64,000 nucleotides of DNA from SMYC01 sp963578475 (GTDB taxonomy: Bacteria > Acidobacteriota > Vicinamibacteria > Marinacidobacterales > SMYC01). The DNA lies in contig CAUZCL010000015.1 in assembly GCA_963578475.1 (NCBI GenBank), positions 1-64,000 of the forward strand. The letters run 5' to 3'. Shown piece by piece: positions 1-8,585 of this stretch (position 1 is its first letter; every line of letters starts with the position of its first letter). The notes under the pieces were generated by a model. That model was not told the origin of the DNA, searched no databases, and saw only the letters and a program-made list of their open reading frames with translations. Made by a program: the position numbers and the translations under genes.

Positions 1-205
1 GCACGTGCTCTGGCCGTACAGGACCCTTCACTATTTCTATCTGGTTTCGAGCACAGATCTCTCGGATAAGACCCCTCAGCCGAACCGCTACATCTCCTCT
101 CAAGGCCGGCTTGCGGTACTTCGGGATGAATACAAAGTGATAGTTTAACTGGTACGTCGTGTGCGATGATTTCCGGTATCCTTTCATCCGGAGACCGTAC
201 CGCAT
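1..205 (-). CDS. tnpA: IS200/IS605-family transposase TnpA, 3' part outside window
   Basis: Reading the minus strand from the ATG at 205 gives 68 open codons to the window edge. The protein matches the N-terminal part of the small single-tyrosine (Y1 HUH) transposases of the IS200/IS605 group: the YHFVFIPKYRKPAL block is followed by a helix with RLRGLIREIC and then RPEHV at the edge, where the HUH metal-binding motif (H-hydrophobic-H) would be completed by the next codon. AAGGAGG lies at 207-213. An in-frame ATG at 187 is an alternative start and has the more normal spacing from it. The family cuts and rejoins single-stranded DNA. An imperfect fold-back around 231-254 fits an IS end hairpin. 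The catalytic Tyr and the right end are not in the window. Confidence 0.85.
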   Translation of the reverse strand, partial: MRYGLRMKGYRKSSHTTYQLNYHFVFIPKYRKPALRGDVAVRLRGLIREICARNQIEIVKGPVRPEHV

Positions 206-263
206 GCCTCCTTAAGGCTTCTCCTAAAGGCGAGGGGTTTCAACCATCCCCGAGTGAGACACT

Positions 264-296
264 AAAAAAACCCCGACATCCTTGAAGGATGCGGGG
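264..296 (-). terminator. Rho-independent terminator at the IS200-type left end
   Basis: On the minus strand a strong stem (CCCCG plus CATCCTT pairing with AAGGATG plus CGGGG, one-base loop and one bulge) is followed directly by seven T. It sits upstream of tnpA on the same strand, so it would stop transcripts entering the element. IS200 elements are known to carry such a protective terminator near their left end. Confidence 0.8.
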
Positions 297-317
297 CCGT
301 TCGGCTTCGATAGATGC

Positions 318-392
318 CTAGGGAGGACCGCACCTCCCGTTAATAATGACGATGCTCGTGATGTCGAAGCTCTGCCCGTTCATAATTTTCAT
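318..392 (-). CDS. possible 24-residue leader peptide ORF
   Basis: ATG at 392, TAG at 318-320, 24 codons, starting about 8 nt after the predicted transcription start of the strong promoter at 408-435. The ORF ends just before a small hairpin (GGGAGG at 321-326 with CCTCCC at 333-338), and the terminator at 264-296 lies downstream. The arrangement looks like a short attenuated leader transcript of about 140 nt, but the peptide has no run of a regulatory amino acid and no recognised homologue. It could equally be chance inside a small RNA. Confidence 0.25.
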   Translation of the reverse strand: MKIMNGQSFDITSIVIINGRCGPP

Positions 393-407
393 TGATTTCT
401 TGCTTTC

Positions 408-435
408 AGTATAGCGCTTGGCGGAAAGGTGTCAA
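408..435 (-). promoter_or_regulatory. near-consensus sigma-70 promoter reading toward the IS element
   Basis: Minus strand TTGACA (430-435), a 16-nt spacer and TATACT (408-413). This is the best sigma-70 match I noticed in the window. It fires away from the amidohydrolase at 467 and toward the terminator at 264-296. Confidence 0.6.
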
Positions 436-466
436 GGATGTCGCGTGTGTTGTAGACTCGGAAGCC

Positions 467-2154
467 ATGAATTATCAAGGAATTTGCGTTCTTTCGATCC
501 TCGCACTCGCGACCTGCAGCAGCGGCGGCGGAAACGGCACCGAGCCCGCCGATCTCGTCCTGCGCGGCGGCAAAATCGTCACCGTCGACGCGTCCATGCC
601 GGAGGCACAAGCGCTCGGCAGCGACGAGGAGATCGAAGCCTATATCGGTGAGAACACACGAGTTATCGACCTCGACGGCCAGCTCGCGATTCCCGGCTTC
701 ATCGAAGGCCATGGCCACTGGATGAGCTACGGCGCCTCGCTTACGGAGCTCGACCTCCGACACGCGAAGGACTGGGACCACATCGTCGGCATGGTCGAAG
801 AAGCCGTGTCCGAAGTGGAGCCGGGAGAGTGGATCGTCGGCCGAGGCTGGCACCAGGACAAATGGGAGAAGCGCCCGACCCCTAACATAGAGGGACTCCC
901 CACCCATGACAGCTTGAGTGCCGTGAGCCCCGAAAACCCGGTATTCCTGAGCCACACGAGCGGCCACAGCGTCTTCGTCAACGCGAAAGCGATGGAGGCC
1001 ACTGGCATAACCCGTGACAGCTTAGACCCGTCGGGCGGCGAGATCGTCCGGGACGCGGATGGCAACGCCATCGGGATGCTGCGGGAAGGCTCCGCGGACC
1101 TTGCGCGCCAAGCGCTAGCCGACTATCAGGCCCAGCGTACGCCCGAGGAGATCGACCGTGCGAGCCGCCACCACATAGCGCTCGCCGCCGAGGACGCGCT
1201 GAAAAACGGCATCACCAGCTTCCACGACATGGGCTCGAGCTTCGAGACGCTCGACCTCCTGAAGACGATGGCCGACGAAGGCAATTTGCCGCTTCGCCTC
1301 TACATGGCGATCCAGGAGACCGCAGAAGACATGGAAGACAAGCTCGACGACTACCGCCTCCTCGGCTATGGCAACGGCTATCTCACCATCCGCACCATCG
1401 GCGAGAAAGTCCTCGACGGCGCGCTCGGCACCCATGGCGGCTGGCTTCTCGAGCCTTATAACGACCTACCGAGAAGCTCCGGCTTCGAAGTGACCCCCGT
1501 GACCGAGATCGAAGCGTCCGCCGCGCTCGCCATCGAGCACGACTATCAAATGACCATCCAAGGGATCGGCGACCGCGCGGCGCGCGAGCTCTTCAACATC
1601 TACGAGCGAGAGTTCGAGAACCATCCCGAGAAAGCGGACCTGAGATGCGCATCGAGCACGCCCAAGTGACCCACCCCGACGATCTTCCGCGCTTCGCCGA
1701 GCTCGGCGTCATCCCTGGCATCCAGGGCATCTTCGCCTGCTCCGACGGGCCGTGTGTGGACGAGCGACTCGGCGACGAGCGCACGCGCGAGCAGGGCTAC
1801 ATCTACCGCTCGATGATCGACTCCGGTGCCGTCGTGCAAAACGGCACCGATCCGCCGGTGGAAGAGATCGACCCGATTGCAAGCTTCGATTGCTCGGTCA
1901 CCCGGCGCCTCCCCGACGGCTCCATCTTCAACGCCGATCAAGCGATGACGCGCATGCAAGCGCTCGAGTCCTACACGATTAACAACGCGCGTGCGGCGTT
2001 CGAAGAAGACGTGAAAGGAACGCTCACGGCGGGCAAATATGCCGACATCACCGTCCTCTCGAAAGACATCCTCACGATCCCGGACGACGAGATCCGAGAC
2101 ACGGAAGTCGTCTATACGATCATTGGGGGCGAGGTGAAGCACGAAGCTCGGTGA
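467..2154 (+). CDS. YtcJ-type amidohydrolase lipoprotein (frameshifted near 1646)
   Basis: Metal-dependent amidohydrolase of the Amidohydro_3/YtcJ group, a family acting on N-substituted formamides and related amides; the substrate here is unknown. The start at ATG 467 gives a lipoprotein signal with Cys at residue 17 (LALATC), so the enzyme is probably membrane-anchored outside the cytoplasm. HGH, the first metal motif, is at residues 82-84. The reading frame breaks near 1646: the first frame ends at 1669 and the homologous protein resumes at MRIEHAQ in another frame. Family members read RWRIEHAQ here, so one G of a TGG codon appears to be missing. The second half runs to the TGA at 2154 and keeps the C-terminal TAGKYADI segment. 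The phosphopantetheinyl transferase follows after 19 nt. Confidence 0.8.
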
Positions 2155-2173
2155 GCACGAAGCCCATCTCTGG

Positions 2174-2863
2174 ATGGTCGAGCCGGACCGCATAAGAGAT
2201 CCCGAGCTTCTTCGTGCCTATGACGCCCTCTTGACGGAGGACGAGCGCGAAAAACGCGACCGCTTTCGTTTCGAGAAGGACCAGCACAGCTGCCTCGTTA
2301 CGCGAGCGCTCGTCCGCACGGTGTTGTCCCGCTACGAAGAGGTCGACCCCAAGGAGTGGCGCTTTGTCATGAACGAATACGGGCGGCCGGAAATCGCGGA
2401 GCCCGAAAGCGCGCGCTCGCTCAAATTCAACGTCTCGCACACGAACGGTCTCATCGCGTGTATCGTCGCGCGCGAGCGGGAGATCGGCGTGGACGTCGAA
2501 GATCGGGAGCGGAGCGGCAAGCTTCTCGACATCGCCCACCGCTTTTTTTCACCAACGGAAGTGGCGGCGCTCCGAAAGCTACCTGAGGAAGAGCAGCTCG
2601 ACCGCTTCTTTCTGTACTGGACGCTGAAGGAGTCTTACATCAAAGCGCGCGGGATGGGACTCGCGATCCCTCTGTCACATTTTTCTTTCTTGTTCGACAG
2701 AGCCATCTCGATAGCGTTCGACCCGCGGCTTGAGGACGACCCCTCAAGCTGGCAGTTCACGGCGCTATCCTATAGCCGCCGGCACGCGGTCGCCGCTAGC
2801 TTCCGGTGCAAGGCGGACGAAGAAGTGCGCCTCGTCATGCGTGACGTGGTGCCGCTCAGGTAG
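2174..2863 (+). CDS. 4'-phosphopantetheinyl transferase, Sfp type
   Basis: Transfers the phosphopantetheine arm of CoA to carrier-protein serines of fatty-acid, polyketide or peptide synthases. The 229-residue protein has the full Sfp signature: GRP at 70-72, FNVSHT at 85-90, the Mg-binding IGVDVE at 104-109, and WTLKESYIKA at 149-158. The length is normal for the two-lobed Sfp/EntD type. ATG 2174 is the only usable start after an in-frame stop at 2135. The gene converges on the metallophosphoesterase, and their ends overlap by 8 nt. No synthase gene is in the window, so the target carrier protein is elsewhere. Confidence 0.9.
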   Translation: MVEPDRIRDPELLRAYDALLTEDEREKRDRFRFEKDQHSCLVTRALVRTVLSRYEEVDPKEWRFVMNEYGRPEIAEPESARSLKFNVSHTNGLIACIVAREREIGVDVEDRERSGKLLDIAHRFFSPTEVAALRKLPEEEQLDRFFLYWTLKESYIKARGMGLAIPLSHFSFLFDRAISIAFDPRLEDDPSSWQFTALSYSRRHAVAASFRCKADEEVRLVMRDVVPLR

Positions 2864-3677
2864 CTGAAGGGCCGGGAAGAATCTCCCGCAAATAGGCGTC
2901 CATCCCGTCCTCCACACGCCAGTGCTTGGGGTAGCCGAGCGAGACTTCCTCGAAGCGCACGCCGTCGATCCAATCCGTGGCGCGCATGTGCAGATGGCCA
3001 TACACGACCACTTTCGCGCGAAAGCGCCGGTGCCAGTCTTCTGTGCGCTTCGTCCCGCACCAAAGCGAGAAGCGCGGGATGCGCCAGAGACGCACGAGCT
3101 CCTCCCGTAACGAAAAGTGATTAATGATGACGAGCGGATGCTGAGCCGCGGCCGCCGAAAGCCGTGCTTCAGCCGCGTCGCAGCGCTCACTGCACCACGC
3201 CTGCCGGCTCGCATGCGGCTCGGGATGGAGATAACGCTCGTCGGCGCACATGATGCCCGCCGCGGCCGCCCAATCGAGAGCGTCCTCCGCCGCAACATCG
3301 TCGGGACGGAACGAGTAATCGTAAAGCAGAAAAAGAAGCGCGAGCGCGCAAGGACCACCCTCCCCTTCCCAAACGACGAACGGATCTTCGGGTGTTATGA
3401 CATCGAAGTCGCGGCACAACTGGACGAGTGCTTTGTACTTGGCTACCCCGCGCAGCCCGTCATGCGGATGCGTCCAGAGCTCGTGATTACCGGACACCCA
3501 AAGCACACGGGCAAAGCGCTCGGTCGCGATCTCGAGAACGATCTCCAGATGTTCGATCGTTTCCCCGAGATCGCCACCGAGAATCAGCCCATCGTCGGGA
3601 TGCGCGCCGAGCGTTTCGAGCGCTTCACGGTTTTCCTCGAAACCTACGTGAAGGTCGCTAAGAGCCAAGAGCTTCAC
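2856..3677 (-). CDS. calcineurin-like metallophosphoesterase
   Basis: Soluble binuclear-metal phosphoesterase of 273 residues. The motifs occur in order: DLH at 8-10, GGDLGE, GNHELW, INHFS and a final GHLH. Together they supply the Asp, Asn and His ligands of the family. The GTG at 3677 is preferred because it overlaps the TGA of the upstream acetyltransferase in a GTGA arrangement, which points to translational coupling. Substrate unknown. Confidence 0.85.
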   Translation of the reverse strand: MKLLALSDLHVGFEENREALETLGAHPDDGLILGGDLGETIEHLEIVLEIATERFARVLWVSGNHELWTHPHDGLRGVAKYKALVQLCRDFDVITPEDPFVVWEGEGGPCALALLFLLYDYSFRPDDVAAEDALDWAAAAGIMCADERYLHPEPHASRQAWCSERCDAAEARLSAAAAQHPLVIINHFSLREELVRLWRIPRFSLWCGTKRTEDWHRRFRAKVVVYGHLHMRATDWIDGVRFEEVSLGYPKHWRVEDGMDAYLREILPGPSAT

Positions 3678-4163
3678 CCGAACTCGCTCCGGTAGTGTGC
3701 GAGACCCGAAAGACCGGCCATCACGGCCTCGTCGAGAACGAGAATCATGAAAGCTTCGTCGGGCGCGTCCCACTTGCAACGGATGCCGCGCTCGCTCGCT
3801 CGCTCGAATCCGAAGCGCGGGTAATATTCGGAATGTCCGAGAACGATGACGAAGGGGCAACCCCGCTCCCGCAGCGCATCGAGTCCTCGACGCACGAGCT
3901 TCGAGTCTATGCCGTCACGTTGCCGACTCGGTTGCACGGCCATCGGAGCAAGCCCCATTCCCTCGACGTCTTCCAATGTCGCCGGCGTGAAGAGAATGTG
4001 CCCGACGACATCGTCGCCGTCGAGCGCAATGAGAGAGACAATCCACGCCACTCTGTCGAAGCGCGTCGACGATCTCCGCTTCGTCCGGCTGGCCAAAAGC
4101 CTCCGTGTTCACACGCCGGACGCCGGCCTCATCGCGGGCTTGCTCCTCCCGAATCTCGATCAA
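3674..4163 (-). CDS. GNAT N-acetyltransferase (frameshifted near 4033)
   Basis: Small acetyl-CoA-dependent acetyltransferase. The N-terminal frame from TTG 4163 reads IREEQARDEAGVRRVNTEAF and ends in DCLS. The rest continues in another frame from LIALDGDDVVGHILF through MAVQPSRQRDGI (the acetyl-CoA loop) and GHSEYYPRFGF. The shift lies in a CTCTCTC run near 4030-4036, a slippage-prone site. The combined length of about 163 residues is normal for this subfamily. It forms a two-gene unit with the metallophosphoesterase (4-nt GTGA overlap). Confidence 0.75.
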
Positions 4164-4215
4164 GGGTCGTAGTTTATCGCGGGATGGGACCCTATCCGAA
4201 GGCTCCGGTAGTCGT

Positions 4216-4221
4216 TACAAT
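4216..4221 (+). promoter_or_regulatory. -10 element TACAAT six nt before the PQQ dehydrogenase ATG
   Basis: TACAAT at 4216-4221 is followed by only six bases before ATG 4228, which places the expected transcription start at or within a base or two of the start codon. No Shine-Dalgarno sequence can fit, so a leaderless mRNA is implied. No convincing -35 box is visible. Confidence 0.5.
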
Positions 4222-4227
4222 TCGTCC

Positions 4228-6296
4228 ATGAAACCGCTTTCAACGGCCACCGCTTTCCTGCTAGTCACGCTCTCCTGCTCGACGTTGTTCGCCCAGCTCG
4301 TCACAACCGAGGACCTCGAGAACGCAGCAAACGACAACGCCTCATGGCTGACCTATGGCCGCGACTACTCCGGCCAGCGCTTCGTGCGCCTCGATCAGGT
4401 AACACCGGCGAACGTCGACCGGCTCCAACCCGCATGGGTGTTCGTCACCGGAGGGGACAACCGCGGCTTACAAGCGACACCGTTGATCCACCAAGGCGTG
4501 ATGTATCTCTCCGCGGACGACTCCCGCGTCTTCGCGCTCGACGCGCGCACGGGCGCGAAGCTGTGGAGCTACGATCCCGATCTCTCGGACGAATCCGAGC
4601 GCGTCTATTGCTGCGGCTCGATCAATCGCGGCGTGGCGCTATGGGGTGAGCTCGTCTTCGTCGGGACGATGGATGCTCGCATGGTCGCGCTCGACAAGAG
4701 GAGCGGCGACGTCGTTTGGGAGACGGCCGTCATCGACTGGCGGCAAGGCTACAGTATTACGGGCGCGCCTCTCGTGATCAAGGACATGGTCCTCACGGGA
4801 GTGGCCGGCGGCGAGTTCGGCATCCGCGGCTTCGTCAAAGCTTTCGACACGAAGACCGGCGAGCTACGGTGGACGGCCTATACCATCCCCGGCCCAGGCG
4901 AGCCTGGCAACGAAACGTGGCCCGGCGATACTTGGAAAAACGGTGGCGGACCGACGTGGACAACGGGCGTCTACGACCCGGCGTTGAACCTCGTCTACTG
5001 GAACACAGGCAACGCGGCGCCGTGGAACTGTCACGTCCGAAAGGGCGACAACAAATGGACGGCCTCGACGATCGCGATCGACGTGGATAGCGGCGCCATC
5101 GACTGGGGTTTCCAATACACCCCGTGGGATTGCTGGGACTACGACGCGGTGAGCACGCCCGTGCTCGCGGATGTCGAGCTCGGCGATCGCGGCCTCGTCA
5201 AAGCGCTCTTCCACCACGACAAGAACGGCTTCTTCTACGCACTCGATCGAACGAACGGGCAGTTCATCTACGGCGAGCCCATCGTGCCAGGCATCAACTG
5301 GGCCTTCGGCCTCGATCCCGAGACGGGCCCATCATCCCGAGCCTCGAAGGAGCGATCGACTGGCAACCTCTCGCCTATAACCCGGACCTTCGTTACTTGT
5401 ACTTCATGTCTAATCAGTGGGCGATGGGCTACAAGATGTGGGACGAGGACAAGATCGAGGTGCCCACGAACGGCGAATGGTATCTCGGCGCCGACTACCA
5501 GCAATATATGATAAGCGACAACCCCGGCAACTTCGTCGCCTTCGACGTGGTCGAGCGGAAGGTCGTTTGGCGCACGGTGAGCCCGGCGCCTTTTTGGGCG
5601 GGCGCGGTGACCACGTCGACGGGACTCGTTTTCACCGGAGACATGCGCGGCTACTTCATGGCCCTCGACGCACATAACGGCACCGTGCTGTGGCAGTTCC
5701 AGACGGGATCGGGCATCATCGGAAGCCCCATCACCTACGAGCTCGACGGCACGCAGTTTCTCGCCGTCCCCTCTGGCGGCATCGGCGGCGACATGACGTT
5801 TTATTACACGGAGCCGAAAGCCGGAAACCTATGGGTCTTCGCGCTCGATGGCGGCGGCCCCGCGCGCATCGCTCCGGGGAGCAACCTCGTCACCCTCGAG
5901 GGAGGCTTGCCGAGAGTCGGCGAGCCCGGCCATACCCTCGGCGGCCGCGTCTTGCCCGGCTACGGCTTTCCCGCAACCGAAGGCTCGGAGCCGATCGCCG
6001 GTTTGAGTGCACCGCAGCTGAGGCAGTCCTCCGGCGAGTCGAATCCGTTCACCGGAGACGCCGACGCGATGGTCCAGGCCGAACGGACCTATCGCGGCCG
6101 CTGCGTGGGTTGCCACAAATCCGGAGGCGGGCGCGGTCCAAATATATTCGGAACCACGCTCGAGCTGTCGCGTTTCGTCGACAAGACCGCGAGCGGCGTA
6201 CCCGGGACCACGATGCCCGCGTTCGGCTCACTGCTCTCGAACGATCAGATCTTGGAGCTCCATGCCTTCGTGGTATCCCGGAGCTGGCTTAATTGA
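4228..6296 (+). CDS. PQQ-dependent quinohemoprotein dehydrogenase with C-terminal cytochrome c (frameshifted near 5330)
   Basis: Secreted alcohol/aldehyde dehydrogenase: an eight-bladed PQQ propeller that would pass electrons to its own heme c. The signal peptide is at residues 1-21 (ends in LFAQ). The vicinal disulfide pair appears in YCCGSINRG, the W-motif blades in GGGPTWTTGVYDP, and the active-site DYD in WDCWDYDAVSTP. The heme site CVGCH is at about 6099-6113, followed by MPAFGSLLSNDQI with the likely Met ligand. The frame changes near 5327-5332 in a GGGCCC stretch: the first frame drifts after LDPETG and the second resumes at PIIPSLEGAIDWQPLAYNP. Removing that one-base error would give a full-length protein of about 690 residues. 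Convergent with vapBC. Confidence 0.88.
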
Positions 6297-6360
6297 TCCC
6301 GAGTCAGTTGCCCGACGGTGCGAGTCGTTCGAGCTCTTCGAACTCGTTGAGGGTGGAACA

Positions 6361-6759
6361 TCACGGTCGAAGTAACGCGAGATTGGGAAAGTACTTCCGA
6401 AGGTAGCCGCGGTCGGTGGCCGCAAGCCGGTCTGCCTGCACTTGGGCGTGAGCCGCGACAAGGAAGTCCGGGATCAACTGCTCGCGTGGGCCACCCGCCC
6501 GGCGATAGGTCTTGAACGTGCTCCCCGCAAGCCAAGCCGCTTGACTCTGAATGGGATCGAACCGTGCCCCGAGGCGACTCAGCGCCGACTGAAGCTCATC
6601 CTGTTCCGGGAAGGCGGGAGCGAGCTCCGCGTAGACGACTTCGCAAACGATTAAAGGACCCTGCCGCCGCGCGCCTACCAGCGCCTCCAGCCAGGCGTCA
6701 GCCTCTGGCTCGTTATTGAAGATACACAAAAGCGCGGAGGAATCGAGAGCGAGAATCAT
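6361..6759 (-). CDS. vapC: PIN-domain ribonuclease toxin, VapC type
   Basis: 132-residue PIN protein. The acidic residues expected for the Mg2+ site are visible: Asp6 in LALDSS, the Glu of VYAEL, the Asp of LIPDFLVAAHA and the Asp of ATDRGY. VapC toxins cleave tRNA or rRNA. The ATG at 6759 overlaps the vapB stop by 4 nt (ATGA), which fixes the start against longer upstream options. Antitoxin-first order is typical of VapBC. Confidence 0.88.
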   Translation of the reverse strand: MILALDSSALLCIFNNEPEADAWLEALVGARRQGPLIVCEVVYAELAPAFPEQDELQSALSRLGARFDPIQSQAAWLAGSTFKTYRRAGGPREQLIPDFLVAAHAQVQADRLAATDRGYLRKYFPNLALLRP

Positions 6760-7004
6760 GGGGACGATTCGGGTAATTCCACGCGCCCGCGCGTTTCGTC
6801 CAGCCATTCAGCAGTTTTCATACCGGTCCGACTCTTGGCACACCCGAGGACGGAACGCATCGCTTCCTCGTCAAAGACGGGTACTGCCTTAAGATAGGGC
6901 GCCTCCTCGTCGAAGTCGAGAACCTGTCCCGGTTTCAGTCCGAGCTTCCGTCGAATTTTTACCGGGATCGTAATCTGCCCTTTCGAAGTAAGGGTAGCTT
7001 TCAT
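6756..7004 (-). CDS. vapB: AbrB/SpoVT-family antitoxin, VapB type
   Basis: 82 residues. The N-terminal swapped-hairpin DNA-binding domain reads SKGQITIPVKIRRKLGLKPG at residues 7-26. The C-terminal tail, which would wrap the toxin, includes TAEWLDETRGRVELPE. It neutralises VapC and, by family precedent, autorepresses the operon. The start codon lies inside an imperfect palindrome with the promoter at 7011-7039. Confidence 0.88.
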   Translation of the reverse strand: MKATLTSKGQITIPVKIRRKLGLKPGQVLDFDEEAPYLKAVPVFDEEAMRSVLGCAKSRTGMKTAEWLDETRGRVELPESSP

Positions 7005-7039
7005 AGCTATATTGTAAGGCTATAAAGTAAGGAACTCAA
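7002..7039 (-). promoter_or_regulatory. vapBC promoter and palindromic operator, leaderless
   Basis: Minus strand TTGAGT (7034-7039), a 17-nt spacer, then TACAAT (7011-7016), followed by six bases and ATG 7004. The inverted repeat CTTTATAGC / GCTATGAAAG (one-base asymmetry) brackets the -10 element and runs into the start codon. This is a natural site for VapB/VapC autorepression. Confidence 0.6.
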
Positions 7040-7244
7040 GCGTACTTCAGAGATGCATGACGTGGCCGGATGATCGAAGCTCGAAAGGGCATCGGCGTTT
7101 CAGCGGAAACATTTCGCCGTCAGTTGTCCGTCGAGACGAGGCGCTTTAACTCAACCCGTCCACTTGAGGACGAAGGATCTTCGGCAGCACCCTCCCTTTA
7201 TGGCTCTTTACTTTCCAGCTGTGCTGCAATACTTTCTCTGTTCC

Positions 7245-8280
7245 ATGGTCGGAAAAACTCTTGCCCACTACGAGATTCTCGACGAAGTGGGACGTGGCGG
7301 CATGGGCGTCGTGTACCGCGCTCGCGATACGAAGCTTGGCCGCGAGGTTGCCATCAAAGTCCTGCCGGCCGAGCTCGCGAAGGATAGCGAGAGGCTTTCC
7401 CGCTTCGAGCGGGAGGCCAAGCTACTCGCGCAGCTGAACCATCCCGGCATCGCTACCCTTCACGGCTTCGAGAAGGTCGACGGCACGCCGTTTCTCGTGA
7501 TGGAGCTCGTCGAGGGAGAAACCCTCGCCGAGCGCATCGCGCGCGCAAAGGCGCTTCAGGAAGATGTTGCCCACGTCGAGTCGTCGCAATCGCCCACGAG
7601 AACCAGAGGTACGGCGCTCGGGGCGATCTTGGGGACCGCGTCTTACATGAGCCCGGAGCAGGCGCGCGGGAAAGATCTCGATCGCCGCACGGATATCTGG
7701 GCGTTCGGGTGTTGCCTCTATGAAGCGCTGACGGGCAGGAGGGCTTTCGATGGGGAGACGGTTTCGGACATCTTCGTCGAGGTCTTGAAGGGCGAGCCGG
7801 ACTGGGGCGCGTTGCCTGCGACCGCGCCGGTTCGCGGCATCTTGCATCGCTGTTTGGAGAAAGAGCCGAAGCGTCGGCTTCGAGACATCGGGGATGTTTG
7901 GCTCGCTGAAGACGTGGACGTTTCCGCGGAAACGTTATCCTCGAAGATTCCCGCTCTTGCTCTATTGGCGGTCGGTGCAGTCATCGGAGGAGTCGCGGTG
8001 TGGCTCGGCGCCGGAACGGATGCGCCGACGAAGGGTGTACGCCGCACGATCGTGACGCTTCCATCTTCTGCGCCCATCTCGCAAAGGCCAGGCGCTAGCG
8101 GCAAAGTAGCCATCTCGCCCGATGGAAAAAATATCGCCTATGTGGCGGATGTGGACGGAGAGCCCCAAATCTACCTGCGCCCGCTCGACCGGCTCGAGCC
8201 GACGCCGGTCGAGGGCACCGAAGGAGCCCAGCATCTCTTCTTCTCGCCGAGCGGTGAGGATCTGGCCTTCGTGGTGGGCG
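7245..8280 (+). pseudogene. Ser/Thr protein kinase lacking catalytic loop, with truncated TolB-like propeller
   Basis: Pkn-type kinase of the bacterial kinase-TM-propeller class. Starting at ATG 7245 it has the Gly loop GRGGMGVVYRA (16-26), the AIKVLP lysine, the alpha-C Glu (FEREAKLLAQL), and later the APE-like SYMSPEQ, DIWAFGCCLYE and C-lobe arginine RRLRD. Between ETLAERIARA and the region leading into ILGTASYMSPEQ, about 60 residues are missing, removing both the HRDxKxxN loop and the DFG motif. As written it cannot be an ordinary active kinase. A TM helix (IPALALLAVGAVIGGVAVWL) and the first TolB-like strands (SPDGKNIAYVAD) follow, then the sequence switches at about 8280 to a GspE fragment. 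Confidence 0.75.
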
Positions 8281-8571
8281 ACGCTCGGTGTCAATTACGG
8301 ACCCAAGTTCGCTCTGTGCCAGCACCAAGGGTGCGACGAATGTAACGACACCGGGTATAAGGGACGAGTAGGTCTCCACGAGCTCCTCGTCGCCTCCGAC
8401 ACGCTCAAACGGATGATCGCCAAGCGCGCCTCCGTCCATGAGATCCGGACCCAAGCCGTGAAAGAGGGAATGACGACGCTGCTCCAGGACGGCATCCGCA
8501 AGGTCGTCGCCGCCTCCTCGACCTCCAAGCCGTCAAGGCGGTATGCATCAAGTGAGCCGGCGGCCTATTAA
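8281..8571 (+). pseudogene. C-terminal fragment of GspE/PilB-type secretion ATPase
   Basis: The last 96 residues match the end of the type II secretion/type IV pilus ATPases: the zinc tetracysteine region CDECNDTGYKGR is followed by VGLHELLVASDTLKRMI and GMTTLLQDGIRKVV. Walker A/B and the rest of the ATPase are absent. It begins at the seam with the kinase propeller near 8280, in a different frame from the kinase. Ends at 8571. Confidence 0.75.
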
Positions 8572-8585
8572 TCATTGATGGCTAA

